NCBI GenBank assembly: GCA_029553955.1
Contig: JAKPJZ010000168.1
Span: 1-64,000 of the forward strand
DNA from: Chloroflexota bacterium
Lineage (GTDB): Bacteria; Chloroflexota; Anaerolineae; SpSt-313
DNA length: 64,000 bases
Direction of reading: 5' to 3'
The notes beneath the pieces were generated by a model. That model saw only the letters and a program-made list of their open reading frames with translations, was not told where the DNA came from and did not search any database. The position numbers and the translations under genes were made by a program. The stretch's first letter is position 1. Every line of letters begins with the position of its first letter. Shown here piece by piece: positions 34,268 to 43,212 of this stretch.

Positions 34268-35203
34268 ATGGAGAACTCTACCTCGGACCAGGGCGCCGCA
34301 GATCTGGCAATCGTCATTGTCAACTATAACACCCGGGACCTCTTGCGTGACTGTCTGGCGAGCATCCAGGCCAGCCGCATCGAGGGCCGCTGTGCCGTGT
34401 ACGTGGTCGACAACCACTCGAGCGACGGCAGCGCTGCCATGGTGCGCGCCGAGTTCCCCAACGTCCTCGTGACGGAGCAGGCCACGAACTCGGGCTACGC
34501 CACGGCGAACAATGTGGGGCTGCGGGCAGCCGGTTTTGCCGGAGGCGTGGCGCCGCGCTATGCGCTGCTCTTGAACCCCGATACGCTGCTCGAGCCCGAG
34601 GCCCTGGCGCAGATGCTGGCCTTCATGGAGGCCTACCCCGAGGCCGGCGCGGCCGGGCCCAAGTTGGTGCGGCAAGATGGCAGCCTCGACCGGGCCTGCC
34701 GGCGCTCGTTCCCATCGCCCGAGAGCGCCTTCTACCGGCTGTCAGGCCTGTCGCGCCTCTTTCCACGCCACCCGCGCTTTGGGCGCTACAACCTGGGCTA
34801 CCTGGACCCTGGCCAACTGGCCGAGGTCGATAGCCTGGTAGGCGCGTTCATGCTGATGCGCGGGGCCGTGCTCGAGGAGGTGGGCCTCCTCGACGAGCGC
34901 TTTTTCATGTATGGCGAAGATATCGACCTCTGTTACCGCATCAAAGAGCGCGGCTACAAGGTCTACTACAACCCGGCGGTGACCGTGCTGCATTACAAGG
35001 GCGCCGCCAGCCGGCAGCGGAGCGCCGCGTCTATCGTCCATTTCTACGAGGCCATGGCCCTGTTCCACAACAAGCACTATCGCGCCCGCACCTTCTTTCT
35101 GGTGAACTGGCTCATCTACCTCGGTATCGTCACCCTGGGGACGCTCGCCCTGTTGCGCAACGCACTGCGCCCGGTTGGGCGGCGGCGAGTGGCCTCGGCG
35201 TAG
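34268..35203 (+). CDS. GT2 family glycosyltransferase (rhamnosyltransferase-like)
   Basis: 311 aa. GT-A fold: [19 protein letters not shown] (N-terminal), [23 protein letters not shown], the metal-binding LLNPDTLL (about residues 101-108), then [21 protein letters not shown] (about 215), the WbbL-type catalytic segment. A C-terminal hydrophobic helix ([19 protein letters not shown]) suggests membrane attachment. First gene of a glycan cluster with the sugar phosphotransferase 15 bases downstream. Confidence 0.93.
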   Translation: MENSTSDQGAADLAIVIVNYNTRDLLRDCLASIQASRIEGRCAVYVVDNHSSDGSAAMVRAEFPNVLVTEQATNSGYATANNVGLRAAGFAGGVAPRYALLLNPDTLLEPEALAQMLAFMEAYPEAGAAGPKLVRQDGSLDRACRRSFPSPESAFYRLSGLSRLFPRHPRFGRYNLGYLDPGQLAEVDSLVGAFMLMRGAVLEEVGLLDERFFMYGEDIDLCYRIKERGYKVYYNPAVTVLHYKGAASRQRSAASIVHFYEAMALFHNKHYRARTFFLVNWLIYLGIVTLGTLALLRNALRPVGRRRVASA

Positions 35204-35218
35204 AGGGGCACATGCACC

Positions 35219-36613
35219 ATGCGCACTAAGCACAATCCGTGGTTCCCCCTGATCACGGCCGTGGTCGACGCCGCCATGGTCCTGTTGGCGTTCATCGCTG
35301 CCTATGAGCTGCGCAAGGTCACCAACTACCCACCGGCCCCCAATATGGCCCCCCAGCTCTCGGGCTATAGCAGCATGATGGTGATCCAGGTCATCAGCAT
35401 GCTGTGCACCTTTGTGTTCTACCGCCTCTATCACCAACCCCGCGGCGTATCGCGCATCGACCAGTTCTACACCATCCTGGCGGCGGTCTCGATCGGCACC
35501 ATGGTAGCCACGGCGTTCACCTCGCTCCTCTACAAAGAGCTCGACTATCCGCGCCTGATGGTCTTCTACTTTGCCGCCTTTGCCGTCATTACCATCACCA
35601 TCGGCCGCCTGTTCACCGGCGCCTGGCAGGCCTGGGCGCGCGCGCGCCATCCCGATCGGGTGCTCGTCGTCGGCGCCGGCGATGTGGGCCGCATGATCGC
35701 CGAGCGCATCCGGCAGACGCCCCGCCTCGGCTACGAGGTGGTGGGCTTTGCCGATGACACGCCGGGGCGGCGCAGCGCCGCCGGGCTGCCGGTGTTGGGC
35801 CCCAAGGCGGCCCTGAAGCAGCTCATCCGCAGCGAAAAGGTCGACGAGGTCGTGATCGCCCTGCCCGAGGCCTCGCACGAGGAGATGCTCAATCTGATCT
35901 ACGAGTGCGAGCATGAGCGGGTGCTGGTCCGGGTCTTCCCCGACGTGTTCCAGATCATCGCCAGCGAGCTGAGCATCAGCGACCTGAACGGCCTGCCCAT
36001 GCTCACCGTGCGCGATGTGGCGCTGCGCGGCTGGCGCCTGGCGCTCAAACGCGGCATGGACGTGGTCGGCAGCACCATCATGCTCATCGTCCTCTCGCCG
36101 CTGTTCATGTTCATCGCGCTGCTGATCAAGATGGACTCGCCGGGCCCCGTCTTCTATAGCCAGGTGCGCATGGGCCTCGACGCCCGGCCCTTCCCTGTGC
36201 TGAAATTCCGCTCGATGCGCGTGGGCGCCGAGGACCAGACGGGGGCCGTCTGGGCTACCCGCGATGACCCGCGCAAGACCCGCCTGGGCAACTTGCTGCG
36301 GCGCAGCTCCATCGACGAGCTGCCGCAGCTCATCAACGTGCTGCTGGGCGATATGAGCCTGGTGGGGCCACGGCCCGAGCGGCCGGTCTTCGTCGAGCAG
36401 TTCCGCCAGGTGGTGCCGGGCTACATGGACCGCCACCGGGCCAAGGCCGGGCTCACCGGCTGGGCCCAGGTCAACGGCTTGCGCGGCGATACTTCCATCG
36501 TCGAGCGGACCAAGTACGACCTCTACTATGTCGAGAACTGGTCGCTGCTCCTCGATATCAAGATCCTGATACGCACGCTGTTTGCTGTCCTGCACGACCG
36601 CAATGCCTATTGA
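35219..36613 (+). CDS. Polyprenyl-phosphate sugar phosphotransferase (WbaP/WcaJ-type)
   Basis: 464 aa. Four to five N-terminal transmembrane helices, a CoA-binding-like Rossmann domain (VLVVGAGDVGRMIAERI, about residue 143), one more membrane helix (IMLIVLSPLFMFIALLI), and the catalytic bacterial sugar transferase domain (about 275-464): KMDSPGPVFYSQVRMG, KFRSMR, RSSIDELPQLINVLLGDMS, GPRPERP. It starts lipid-linked glycan assembly by moving hexose-1-phosphate onto undecaprenyl phosphate. Likely partner of the GT2 gene just before it. Confidence 0.95.
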   Translation: MRTKHNPWFPLITAVVDAAMVLLAFIAAYELRKVTNYPPAPNMAPQLSGYSSMMVIQVISMLCTFVFYRLYHQPRGVSRIDQFYTILAAVSIGTMVATAFTSLLYKELDYPRLMVFYFAAFAVITITIGRLFTGAWQAWARARHPDRVLVVGAGDVGRMIAERIRQTPRLGYEVVGFADDTPGRRSAAGLPVLGPKAALKQLIRSEKVDEVVIALPEASHEEMLNLIYECEHERVLVRVFPDVFQIIASELSISDLNGLPMLTVRDVALRGWRLALKRGMDVVGSTIMLIVLSPLFMFIALLIKMDSPGPVFYSQVRMGLDARPFPVLKFRSMRVGAEDQTGAVWATRDDPRKTRLGNLLRRSSIDELPQLINVLLGDMSLVGPRPERPVFVEQFRQVVPGYMDRHRAKAGLTGWAQVNGLRGDTSIVERTKYDLYYVENWSLLLDIKILIRTLFAVLHDRNAY

Positions 36614-36620
36614 GGTAAGC

Positions 36621-37769
36621 ATGGCCGGCCAAACGAGGCGCCCATCAAGGCGCACGTGGGGCACAGGCGACAGGCGAGCGCCTGCCTTGCGGCGGCTCCA
36701 GGCTATCAACGAGGCGCTCGCGGCGAGCCGTGCCGACGCGGCGATCGACCTCATCCTGCGCGAGGCAACTCGCGTGGCATGCGCGCCCCTGCCGGCCAGC
36801 CTCTATCGCGCCGCGCTGGGCGGCTCCTTTGCGCTGGCACAGCCCTCGGCCGGCACGTCACTCCCCCACGTGCTGCCCGGGGCGCACGTCGAAGCCCTGC
36901 GCCAGGCCCTGGCCCGCGGCCGGCGCCACGCCTGCATCCCCGCGGCGCCACTCCTCACCGGCAGCGCTCCGCTGGCCCTCTGGCCGGTGCACGCCGCGGG
37001 CGGCCTCTCAGCCATCCTGCTCGTGCCCCTCTCCAGGCCCCGCCTGACCCCCGTGCAGCGCGACGCGCTCGGCCTGCTGGCCGGGCTGCTCGGCCTGGCC
37101 CTGGGCCGGCCGGTTGATGACGATCAGGCGCTCAAGCGCGTCGTCGCCGGGGTGGCCCACGAGCTGAACAACCCCCTGGCCATTATCTCGGGCTATGCGC
37201 AGATACTGCTGGCCGCCGCGCCCGACGAACTGCAGCCCGACCTGGAGCGCATCGATCGCGCGGCGCGGCGCTCGGCCCAGGTCGTGCGCGACCTGTTGGC
37301 CTTTGCCCGCGAGCAGCCCATGGCGCCGACGCGCATCGCCATCGAGAGCCTCGTGCACGACGCCCTGGCGACCGAGGGCGCGGCGCTGGCGCAGAGCGGC
37401 ATCGCGCCCTCCGTACAAGTCGCAGCGGGGCTGCCCCCGGTGCGCGGCGACCGGCTGCAACTGACACAGGTGCTGGTGAACCTGATCGCGCAGGCACGCC
37501 GGGCCATCGTCGGCCACCCAGGGGCGAGCAAGCTCGGCATCCACGCCGCCGCTGGGGCAGGCGTGCGCCTCAGCGTCAGCGACGATGGCCCCGGCATCCC
37601 GCCCGACCTGCTCGACGGCATCTTTGAGCCCTTCCTGGTCGCCAAGGAGGGTGGGCTGGTGCTCTCGGTGTGCCGCAGCATCGTGCGCGCGCACGGCGGC
37701 CGCATCTGGGCCACCAACAACCCCGCCGGCGGCGCCACCTTCCACATCGAGCTCCCTGCCGCGGAGTAG
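36621..37769 (+). CDS. Histidine-kinase-like protein with altered N box and ATP lid
   Basis: 382 aa from the ATG at 36621 (GAGG upstream; another ATG at 36603 overlaps the previous gene). A GAF-like N-terminal domain (about 20-150) leads into the phosphoacceptor helix GVAHELNNPLAIISGYAQIL. The ATPase domain has the D box VSDDGPGIPP, but the N box reads NLIAQARRAI, with Gln where the Mg-binding Asn is expected. The second Gly-rich lid reads EGGLVLSVCR in place of GTGLGLS. The His and Asp of phosphotransfer are kept. It may be a weak or pseudo-kinase. No response regulator adjoins; the nearest is at 24863. Confidence 0.85.
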   Translation: MAGQTRRPSRRTWGTGDRRAPALRRLQAINEALAASRADAAIDLILREATRVACAPLPASLYRAALGGSFALAQPSAGTSLPHVLPGAHVEALRQALARGRRHACIPAAPLLTGSAPLALWPVHAAGGLSAILLVPLSRPRLTPVQRDALGLLAGLLGLALGRPVDDDQALKRVVAGVAHELNNPLAIISGYAQILLAAAPDELQPDLERIDRAARRSAQVVRDLLAFAREQPMAPTRIAIESLVHDALATEGAALAQSGIAPSVQVAAGLPPVRGDRLQLTQVLVNLIAQARRAIVGHPGASKLGIHAAAGAGVRLSVSDDGPGIPPDLLDGIFEPFLVAKEGGLVLSVCRSIVRAHGGRIWATNNPAGGATFHIELPAAE

Positions 37770-37860
37770 GGCACGAAGGGCTTCAGCCGCTCGCCACGCG
37801 CATGCGGCTTGACCATCTCCTCCCCCGCACCTACAATCCTCTGGCATAGTACCCCAGAAG

Positions 37861-37948
37861 GGGTTTGGAGAGGGATTGTCTGGCGGGGCAGCGTGGGCCG
37901 CTTGTGGGCGGCCCACGCTGCCCCGCCAGACAATCCCTCTCCAAACCC
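37861..37948. repeat. Family B 88-bp palindrome
   Basis: 41-base arms beginning GGGTTTGGAGAGGGATTGTC with a six-base loop. Right flank CCAGGCCGGGCGGCAG matches family B. Between tandem plus-strand genes. Confidence 0.95.
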
Positions 37949-38004
37949 TCGGACCCAGGCCGGGCGGCAGCCCGTTGGCAGAACTTTTGTGTGGAGGGCG
38001 TGGC

Positions 38005-38946
38005 ATGAGGATTCTCGTCACGGGGGGCGCGGGCTTTATCGGCTCGCACGTGGTCGACGCCTACCTGGCCGCGGGGCACGAGGTGGCGGTGGTCGATAAC
38101 CTTAGCCTGGTGGGCGGCGGGCGACGCGAGCACGTGCCCCCACAGGCACACCTCTACGAGCTCGACATCCGCGGCGAGGCCCTGGGCGAGGTCTTTGCCG
38201 CTTTCCGGCCACAGGTGGTCAACCACCATGCCGCCCAGGCCTCGGTCAAGATCTCGATGGACGACCCCACCCTCGATGCCCAGGTCAACGTGCTGGGCCT
38301 GATCAACGTGCTGCGCCACTGCTCACAGTCGCAGGTGCAGCACTGTATCTACATCTCTTCGGCGGCGACCTACGGCACCCCCCAGGACTTGCCGCTCGAC
38401 GAGCGCTCGCCGCAAAACCCCGAGTCGGCCTACGGCATCACCAAGCTGGCCGGTGAGTTCTACACGCGCGTGTGGCACGACTCCTTCGGCCTCGATTATA
38501 CCATCCTGCGCTACGCCAACGTCTACGGCCCGCGGCAGGACCCCATGGGCGAGGCGGGGGTGGTGGCCATCTTTACCCACCGCATGCTGGTGGGCGAGCC
38601 GGTGCGCATCGATTGGGACGGCGAGCAGCGCAAGGATTACGTCTACGTCGGCGACATTGCGCGCGCCAACGTGCTGGCGCTGGAGCGGGAGAAGAATCAG
38701 GTCTACTGCCTGGGCAGCGGCCAGCCCACGTCGGTCAACGAGCTCTACGAGCGCCTGACGGAGATCGTGGGCGTGCGCGTGCCGATCACACGCGCGCCCA
38801 AGCGCCCCGGCGACGTGCGCCTGCACTACTTCAACCCGGCCAAGGCGCGCGAGATGCTGGGCTGGCAGGCCGAGATGGGCCTGGAGCGCGGCCTCGAAGA
38901 GACCGTGGCCTACTTTGGGCAGGTCGTCCAGACGACTCGCACCTGA
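38005..38946 (+). CDS. NAD-dependent UDP-sugar epimerase (SDR, GalE/WbpP-like)
   Basis: 313 aa from the ATG at 38005 (GGAGG seven bases upstream). Extended SDR: TGGAGFIGSHVVDAYL at the start, catalytic Ser in ISSAATYG, Tyr and Lys in YGITKLAGE (YxxxK), then the NVYGPRQDP and RKDYVYVGDIARA motifs of UDP-glucose/GlcNAc 4-epimerases. It makes nucleotide sugars for the glycan cluster just upstream, though a family B element separates them. Confidence 0.93.
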   Translation: MRILVTGGAGFIGSHVVDAYLAAGHEVAVVDNLSLVGGGRREHVPPQAHLYELDIRGEALGEVFAAFRPQVVNHHAAQASVKISMDDPTLDAQVNVLGLINVLRHCSQSQVQHCIYISSAATYGTPQDLPLDERSPQNPESAYGITKLAGEFYTRVWHDSFGLDYTILRYANVYGPRQDPMGEAGVVAIFTHRMLVGEPVRIDWDGEQRKDYVYVGDIARANVLALEREKNQVYCLGSGQPTSVNELYERLTEIVGVRVPITRAPKRPGDVRLHYFNPAKAREMLGWQAEMGLERGLEETVAYFGQVVQTTRT

Positions 38947-39001
38947 GGCGTGCCATCCGGGCGCTACGCTTCGCACAGACCCGGAAAGGATCCCTTTATT
39001 G

Positions 39002-39079
39002 GGGGGTTTGATGGACCGGCGAGGTCTGGCTGCCGACCCGCGGGTCGGCAGCCAGACCTCGCCGGTCCATCAAACCCCC
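39002..39079. repeat. Family B perfect 78-bp palindrome
   Basis: 39-base arms, no loop, centred on CCCGCGGG; outer end GGGGGTTTGATGGACCGGCG. Left flank GCTACGCTTCGCACAGACCC, right flank CTTCCCGG...GGCGGCAGCGGAGCAG. Between tandem genes. Confidence 0.97.
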
Positions 39080-39170
39080 TTCCCGGTGAGCGCCAGGCGG
39101 CAGCGGAGCAGGTGATGGCCTTCACCGGGATTGCCCGCACGCGTGGGATATGCCCACCGGCGGCCGGCAG

Positions 39171-39200
39171 TTGTGAGGCAGTGGCCGCCTATGGTATAAT
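39171..39200 (+). promoter_or_regulatory. Promoter of plsX
   Basis: TTGTGA (39171-39176), 18-base spacer, TATAAT (39195-39200). The leader is about 85 bases and includes the short GGCGGCGTGGGAGCCGCC hairpin near 39236-39253. Confidence 0.8.
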
Positions 39201-39292
39201 GCCACGGTCAAGCGCTCTCATTGTCCACGGTTCCGGCGGCGTGGGAGCCGCCGCTGCCATTATCTGGATGGGCACAAGCCTCGGAGGGAAAC

Positions 39293-40309
39293 ATGAGAAT
39301 CGTCCTCGACGCGATGGGCGGCGATTACGCGCCGGCGGCGGTGGTGGATGGCGGCGTGCAGGCGGCCCGCGAGTTTGGCGTGGAGGTGGTCCTGGCCGGC
39401 CGGCGCGAGGCGATCGAGCCCGAGCTGGCCAAGCACGACACGGCGGGTCTGCAGTTGCCTATCGTGCACGCCAGCCAGGTGATCGAGATGGATGAGCACC
39501 CGGCGCTGGTGGCCAAGGCCAAGCGCGACTCTTCGATGGTCGTGGGCATGCAACTGGTGCGGCAGGGCGAGGCCGATGCCTTTGTGACCATGGGCAACTC
39601 GGGCGGCGCCCTGGCCGTGGCCCTCTTCCACCTGGGCCGCCTCAAAGGCATCAAGCGCCCGGCGCTCTCCAGCGTCTTCCCGACGGTCAAGGGGCCGGCC
39701 TTTCTCATCGACCTGGGCGCCAATGCCGACTGCAAGCCCGAGTACCTGCTGCAGTTTGCCGTCATGGGCAGCGTCTATGCCGAGCGCGTGCTGGGCATCG
39801 CCAACCCGCGTGTGGGCCTCGTCTCCAACGGCGAGGAGGAGGGCAAGGGCAATAGCCTGGTGCAAGAGACCACGCCCCTGCTCAAGGCGAGCGGGCTGAA
39901 CTTTGTCGGCAACGTGGAGGGCAAGGACGTGCCCGCTGGCCTGGCCGACGTGATCGTGACCGACGGCTTTACGGGCAACGTCATCGTCAAAATCTCCGAA
40001 GGCGTGGCGGCGATGATCCTCGAAGTGCTGGAGCGCGAGATCAAGGCGCGCCCCGTGGCGATGGCGGGCGCGCTGTTGGCCAAGCCGGCCTTCCGCGCGG
40101 TCAAGCGCGCGCTCGACTATAGCGAGTACGGCGGCGCCGCCTTGCTGGGCGTCAACGGCATCGTCATTGTGGGCCACGGCCGCTCCAACGCCAAGGCCGT
40201 CAAGAGCGCACTGCGCGTGGCCAAGGTCGCCATCGAGAGCAAGGTGCTCGACGCCATCCGCAGCGGCGTGCAGGCAGCCGGCGGCGCAGCGGAAGAAGAA
40301 GGGAACTGA
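39293..40309 (+). CDS. plsX: Phosphate acyltransferase PlsX
   Basis: 338 aa from the ATG at 39293 (GGAGGG upstream). Typical PlsX: IVLDAMGGDYAP at the start, MGNSGG near residue 100, KRPALSSVFPT, LIDLGANADCKPEYL, GLVSNGEEEGKG, VTDGFTGNVIVKISEG. PlsX makes acyl-phosphate from acyl-ACP for phospholipid synthesis. The usual fab and acpP neighbours are missing; it has its own promoter. Confidence 0.97.
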   Translation: MRIVLDAMGGDYAPAAVVDGGVQAAREFGVEVVLAGRREAIEPELAKHDTAGLQLPIVHASQVIEMDEHPALVAKAKRDSSMVVGMQLVRQGEADAFVTMGNSGGALAVALFHLGRLKGIKRPALSSVFPTVKGPAFLIDLGANADCKPEYLLQFAVMGSVYAERVLGIANPRVGLVSNGEEEGKGNSLVQETTPLLKASGLNFVGNVEGKDVPAGLADVIVTDGFTGNVIVKISEGVAAMILEVLEREIKARPVAMAGALLAKPAFRAVKRALDYSEYGGAALLGVNGIVIVGHGRSNAKAVKSALRVAKVAIESKVLDAIRSGVQAAGGAAEEEGN

Positions 40310-40327
40310 AGGAACTGGAGGCGCAGC

Positions 40328-40408
40328 GGGCACGAAATCCACGAAAGGGCACGAAAGGACACGAAAAAGAGGCGCTGCCTTTCGTGCCCTTTCGTGGATT
40401 TCGTGCCC
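40328..40408. repeat. 81-bp inverted repeat of GGGCACGAAATCCACGAAAG type
   Basis: 31-base perfect arms with a 19-base loop. The arms are internally repetitive (CACGAA repeated three or four times). Starts 18 bases after plsX and ends before the next gene on the same strand. Confidence 0.93.
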
Positions 40409-40455
40409 CACGCAGCCCGTCAGTTCCCTGCTCACAGCGAAAGTAGGTCTGAATC

Positions 40456-41238
40456 ATGCGCGTGGTCCGTAACGACGAACTGATCAAGAAGCGAGTCAAA
40501 TTCACCCAGCGGGGGAGCCTCGTGGGCATGGGGCTGTTGGTCGTCTCGCTCCTGCTCTCGACCCGCAACGACCCGGTGTTGACGCTGGTCTCCTGGGGGC
40601 TCCTGCTGGTGGGCTTTGTCGTGGCCATGGTCTCGGTGCAGATGGGCAACCGCTACGTCAAGCCGCCCCGCCCCGACATGGTGCTCGACAAGCTACTCAA
40701 GGGCCTCGATAGCCGCTACGTGGCCTATCACTACTTTTACCCTGCCGAACACCTGCTGCTGACGCCCAGCGGCCTCATCGCCATCCAAGCGCAGGATCAG
40801 CAGGGCTGGGTGGCGGTGCGCGGCAGGCACTGGCGGCACGGGCCGCTCTGGCAGCGGCTGCGTGTGCTCTTTGGCAATACGCCACTCGGCAACCCAGCGG
40901 CTAACCTGCGGCGCAGCATGGCGGCGACGGCGCAGGCCGTGGCCAAGCTGGGCGACGAAGTGGCGGCCCTGCCCATCGAGGGGCTCGTCGTCTTTCACTC
41001 GGGCAGGGTCAAGCTTACGGCCGAGGACCCCGAGTTCCCAGCCCTGCTGGCCGACGAGCTAAAGGCCAAAGTGCGCGAAATGGCGGAGGCGCGGCCGGCG
41101 TTGTCGAGCCGCAGCCACAAGGCGCTCGCCGCGGCGCTGGCGGGGCGAGAGATTGTCGAAGAGGCGCCCGAGCCGGCCGAGGAAGCGCAGCCCGCCAAGG
41201 CCCCGCGGCAAAAGCGCTCGCACAAAGCTCGGCGCTAG
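40456..41238 (+). CDS. Two-TM membrane protein with NERD-like cytoplasmic domain
   Basis: 260 aa. Two transmembrane helices (about 22-36 and 43-60) are followed by a cytosolic domain of about 120 residues. Its pattern (LDKLLKGLDSRYVAYHYFYPAEHLLLTPSGLIAIQA in outline) resembles the start of NERD nuclease-related domains, without the full catalytic set. The last 45 residues are Glu/Ala/Lys-rich. Function unknown. The final codons and TAG stop lie inside the perfect palindrome 41231-41320. Confidence 0.65.
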   Translation: MRVVRNDELIKKRVKFTQRGSLVGMGLLVVSLLLSTRNDPVLTLVSWGLLLVGFVVAMVSVQMGNRYVKPPRPDMVLDKLLKGLDSRYVAYHYFYPAEHLLLTPSGLIAIQAQDQQGWVAVRGRHWRHGPLWQRLRVLFGNTPLGNPAANLRRSMAATAQAVAKLGDEVAALPIEGLVVFHSGRVKLTAEDPEFPALLADELKAKVREMAEARPALSSRSHKALAAALAGREIVEEAPEPAEEAQPAKAPRQKRSHKARR

Positions 41239-41320
41239 ATAGGGCAGAACAAACGGCCCGCGCAGCGGCGCTCACGTGAGCGCCGCTGCGCGGGCCGTTT
41301 GTTCTGCCCTATCTAGCGCC
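41231..41320. repeat. Perfect 90-bp palindrome holding both convergent stop codons
   Basis: 45-base arms with no loop, centred on CTCACGTGAG. The TAG of the plus-strand gene (41236-41238) and the TAG of holA (41313-41315) sit at mirror positions, so both messages end in the same hairpin and both proteins end in codons written by it. It starts GGCGCTAGATAGGGCAGAAC and belongs to none of the families A-D. Confidence 0.98.
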
Positions 41321-42308
41321 CGGCCCAGCGCACGACAAAGAGGTCGAGGGCGAGGGGGCCGGCGGCCCGGCCGGTTTTGATGCCGACGTCGATGTCGAGG
41401 AGTTGGGCCATGATGGTGCGCAGCTCGGCGGGGCGAAAGCTCAGTGCCTGCTGCAGGCACTTTTTGGCCACAAACGGGGGCACTTGCATGTGCCGAGCCA
41501 TGTCGGCCGCGGGCACGCCCTGGGCGTCGAGCTCGCGCGCCTGCAAGAGCAGGCGAAACTGGCGCGTGATCATCGTCAGCAGGTAGAGCGGGGCCGCGTC
41601 TTCGTCGAGCAAACGGCGCAGCAGTTGCAGCGCGCGGCGCCCATCGCGGCTGCCCAGGGCGTCGACCATGTGAAAGATATTCGCCTCCTGCACCGAGCTG
41701 ACCAGGCGCTCCACGTCGTCGCGGCTGATGGTGCCGCTGCCGCCCAGGTAGGCGGCAAGCTTTTCCAGCTCCTGGTCGAGCAGACGCAGGTTCGAGCCGA
41801 TGTAGGTGGCGAGCAGGGTCAACGCCGAGGGCGCGATGGCGACGCCCTTGGCCTCGGCGCGGCGGCGTACCCACTGCTCGAGCCCGGCGCCCACCGGCAC
41901 GGCAAAGGCGCGCACGTGGCCGCCGTGCTCGCGGCCCAGGCCCAGCAGCCGATGGGTCTCGGGCAGGGTCTGCGCCTCGCTGAGCACCAGGCGCGTGCTC
42001 TCGGGGAGCTGCGGCAGGTAGGCGCCCAGGTCGCGCCACAGATCATCGTTGGCGGCGGGTTCGGCGCGCTTGCGCCGCGCCGGCTTGCCGGGGATCCGCG
42101 ACGAGGCCAGATCGCTCACAATCACCAGGCGCACCCGGCTCATGAACGGCACCGCATCGCAGGCGGCGCGCAGCTCGCCCAGCGCCAGGCCACGCCCGTC
42201 GAGGGTCGTCGTGTTCAGCTCGCCCACCACGGGGTCCATCTTGTGCTTCAGTTGCAGGATGGCCTCCGAACGCGAGAGCTCATCCTCTCCGTGAAAGACG
42301 TACCACAT
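41313..42308 (-). CDS. holA: DNA polymerase III delta subunit
   Basis: 331 aa from the ATG at 42308 (GGAGG upstream). HolA family: WYVFHGEDELSRSEAI at the start (Walker-like region), DAVPFMSRVRLVIVSD, a middle helical lid with GSNLRLLDQELEKLAAYLG, then SSVQEANIFHMVDAL and the C-terminal collar helices. Delta opens the beta clamp during loading. The stop lies within the palindrome 41231-41320. Confidence 0.93.
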   Translation of the reverse strand: MWYVFHGEDELSRSEAILQLKHKMDPVVGELNTTTLDGRGLALGELRAACDAVPFMSRVRLVIVSDLASSRIPGKPARRKRAEPAANDDLWRDLGAYLPQLPESTRLVLSEAQTLPETHRLLGLGREHGGHVRAFAVPVGAGLEQWVRRRAEAKGVAIAPSALTLLATYIGSNLRLLDQELEKLAAYLGGSGTISRDDVERLVSSVQEANIFHMVDALGSRDGRRALQLLRRLLDEDAAPLYLLTMITRQFRLLLQARELDAQGVPAADMARHMQVPPFVAKKCLQQALSFRPAELRTIMAQLLDIDVGIKTGRAAGPLALDLFVVRWAGR

Positions 42309-42435
42309 ACACAGGCCTCCGGCGGCAAGCGATCCGTCGATCTGCAAACCGGCATCTCGGTGACAGGCGCACCTGCCCGAAAAGGGGTAGTATCCGGGTG
42401 TCGCGCTCCGCGCAAGGCCGGAACGGAACCTTTTT

Positions 42436-42519
42436 GAGGGGGTGTGTTTGGTGGGCCGGCTGAGCCCTGGCCGCCCGCAGGCGGCCAGGGCTCAGCCGGC
42501 CCACCAAACACACCCCCTC
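42436..42519. repeat. Family B 84-bp palindrome
   Basis: 42-base arms with a single mismatch near the centre, outer end GAGGGGGTGTGTTTGGTGGG. Left flank CGCGCTCCGCGCAAGGCCGG, right flank GGGGGCCGGGTGG. Between tandem minus-strand genes, upstream of holA. Confidence 0.95.
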
Positions 42520-42616
42520 CGGGCGGGGGCCGGGTGGACACGGAATATCGTAGCCGGCAGTTGCCCGGAGCGTCTGCAGTTGCCGGCAGCCTGAAGCGCC
42601 AAGCACCGTGGCAGAA

Positions 42617-43120
42617 CTACTTGGTGTGTTCGATTTCCACCCGGTGCACCTGGCGCATGCCCCGCCCCGTCGCCGTGATCGGGCCGATGGCCACGCCGGC
42701 CATGTCGGGGTCGGTGGTCATGCGCCGCTGCACTTCGGGACCCAGCGGGCGGGCCAGGGTCAGCGCGCCGGCCAGGGCCGCAAGCGTCACCGGCCAGCGC
42801 CGGCGACGGTCACCGGTGCCGGCCAGCATCCCCAGCATCATCGCGGCGCCGCTGAGGACGACCGCGACGGCCAGGTTGGTACCACAGCGCGGGTGGACGG
42901 CCAGCGCCTTCTGGCCGGCCTCGAGGCGCTGATGGGCCTCTCGTACAGCCCGTTTCAGGGCATCGGTCGGCACTTCACCATAGAGCAAAAAGCCGCGCCA
43001 ATCGCTGCGGCCGACCAGGCTCAGATTGGGCAGATCGCGCGCCAGGACGTGTAGGGTGGCATGTTCGAGGGCATGATTACGCCGGACGCGTTCCGAAAAC
43101 GAACGCGTTGAAGAGGGCAT
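42617..43120 (-). CDS. DUF6391 family protein
   Basis: 167 aa. The N-terminal motif NHALEHATLHVL, then GRSDWRGFLLYGEV and HPRCGTNLAVAVVLSG are typical of DUF6391, a small family of cyanobacteria and Chloroflexota. Two hydrophobic helices follow (about 82-100 and 112-125). The conserved His/Glu pair in HALEHAT recalls a metal site, but no activity is known. A GGGAGGTTATC ribosome-binding site precedes it. 92 bases upstream of it, mutY ends. Confidence 0.85.
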   Translation of the reverse strand: MPSSTRSFSERVRRNHALEHATLHVLARDLPNLSLVGRSDWRGFLLYGEVPTDALKRAVREAHQRLEAGQKALAVHPRCGTNLAVAVVLSGAAMMLGMLAGTGDRRRRWPVTLAALAGALTLARPLGPEVQRRMTTDPDMAGVAIGPITATGRGMRQVHRVEIEHTK

Positions 43121-43212
43121 GAGATAACCTCCCAGGGATTTCTTGGATATTATAGTCCAATTGCGCCCATAGTTGAAATTGCGGTGGCCCGATCAAGTTC
43201 GGGAGTCCGGGG

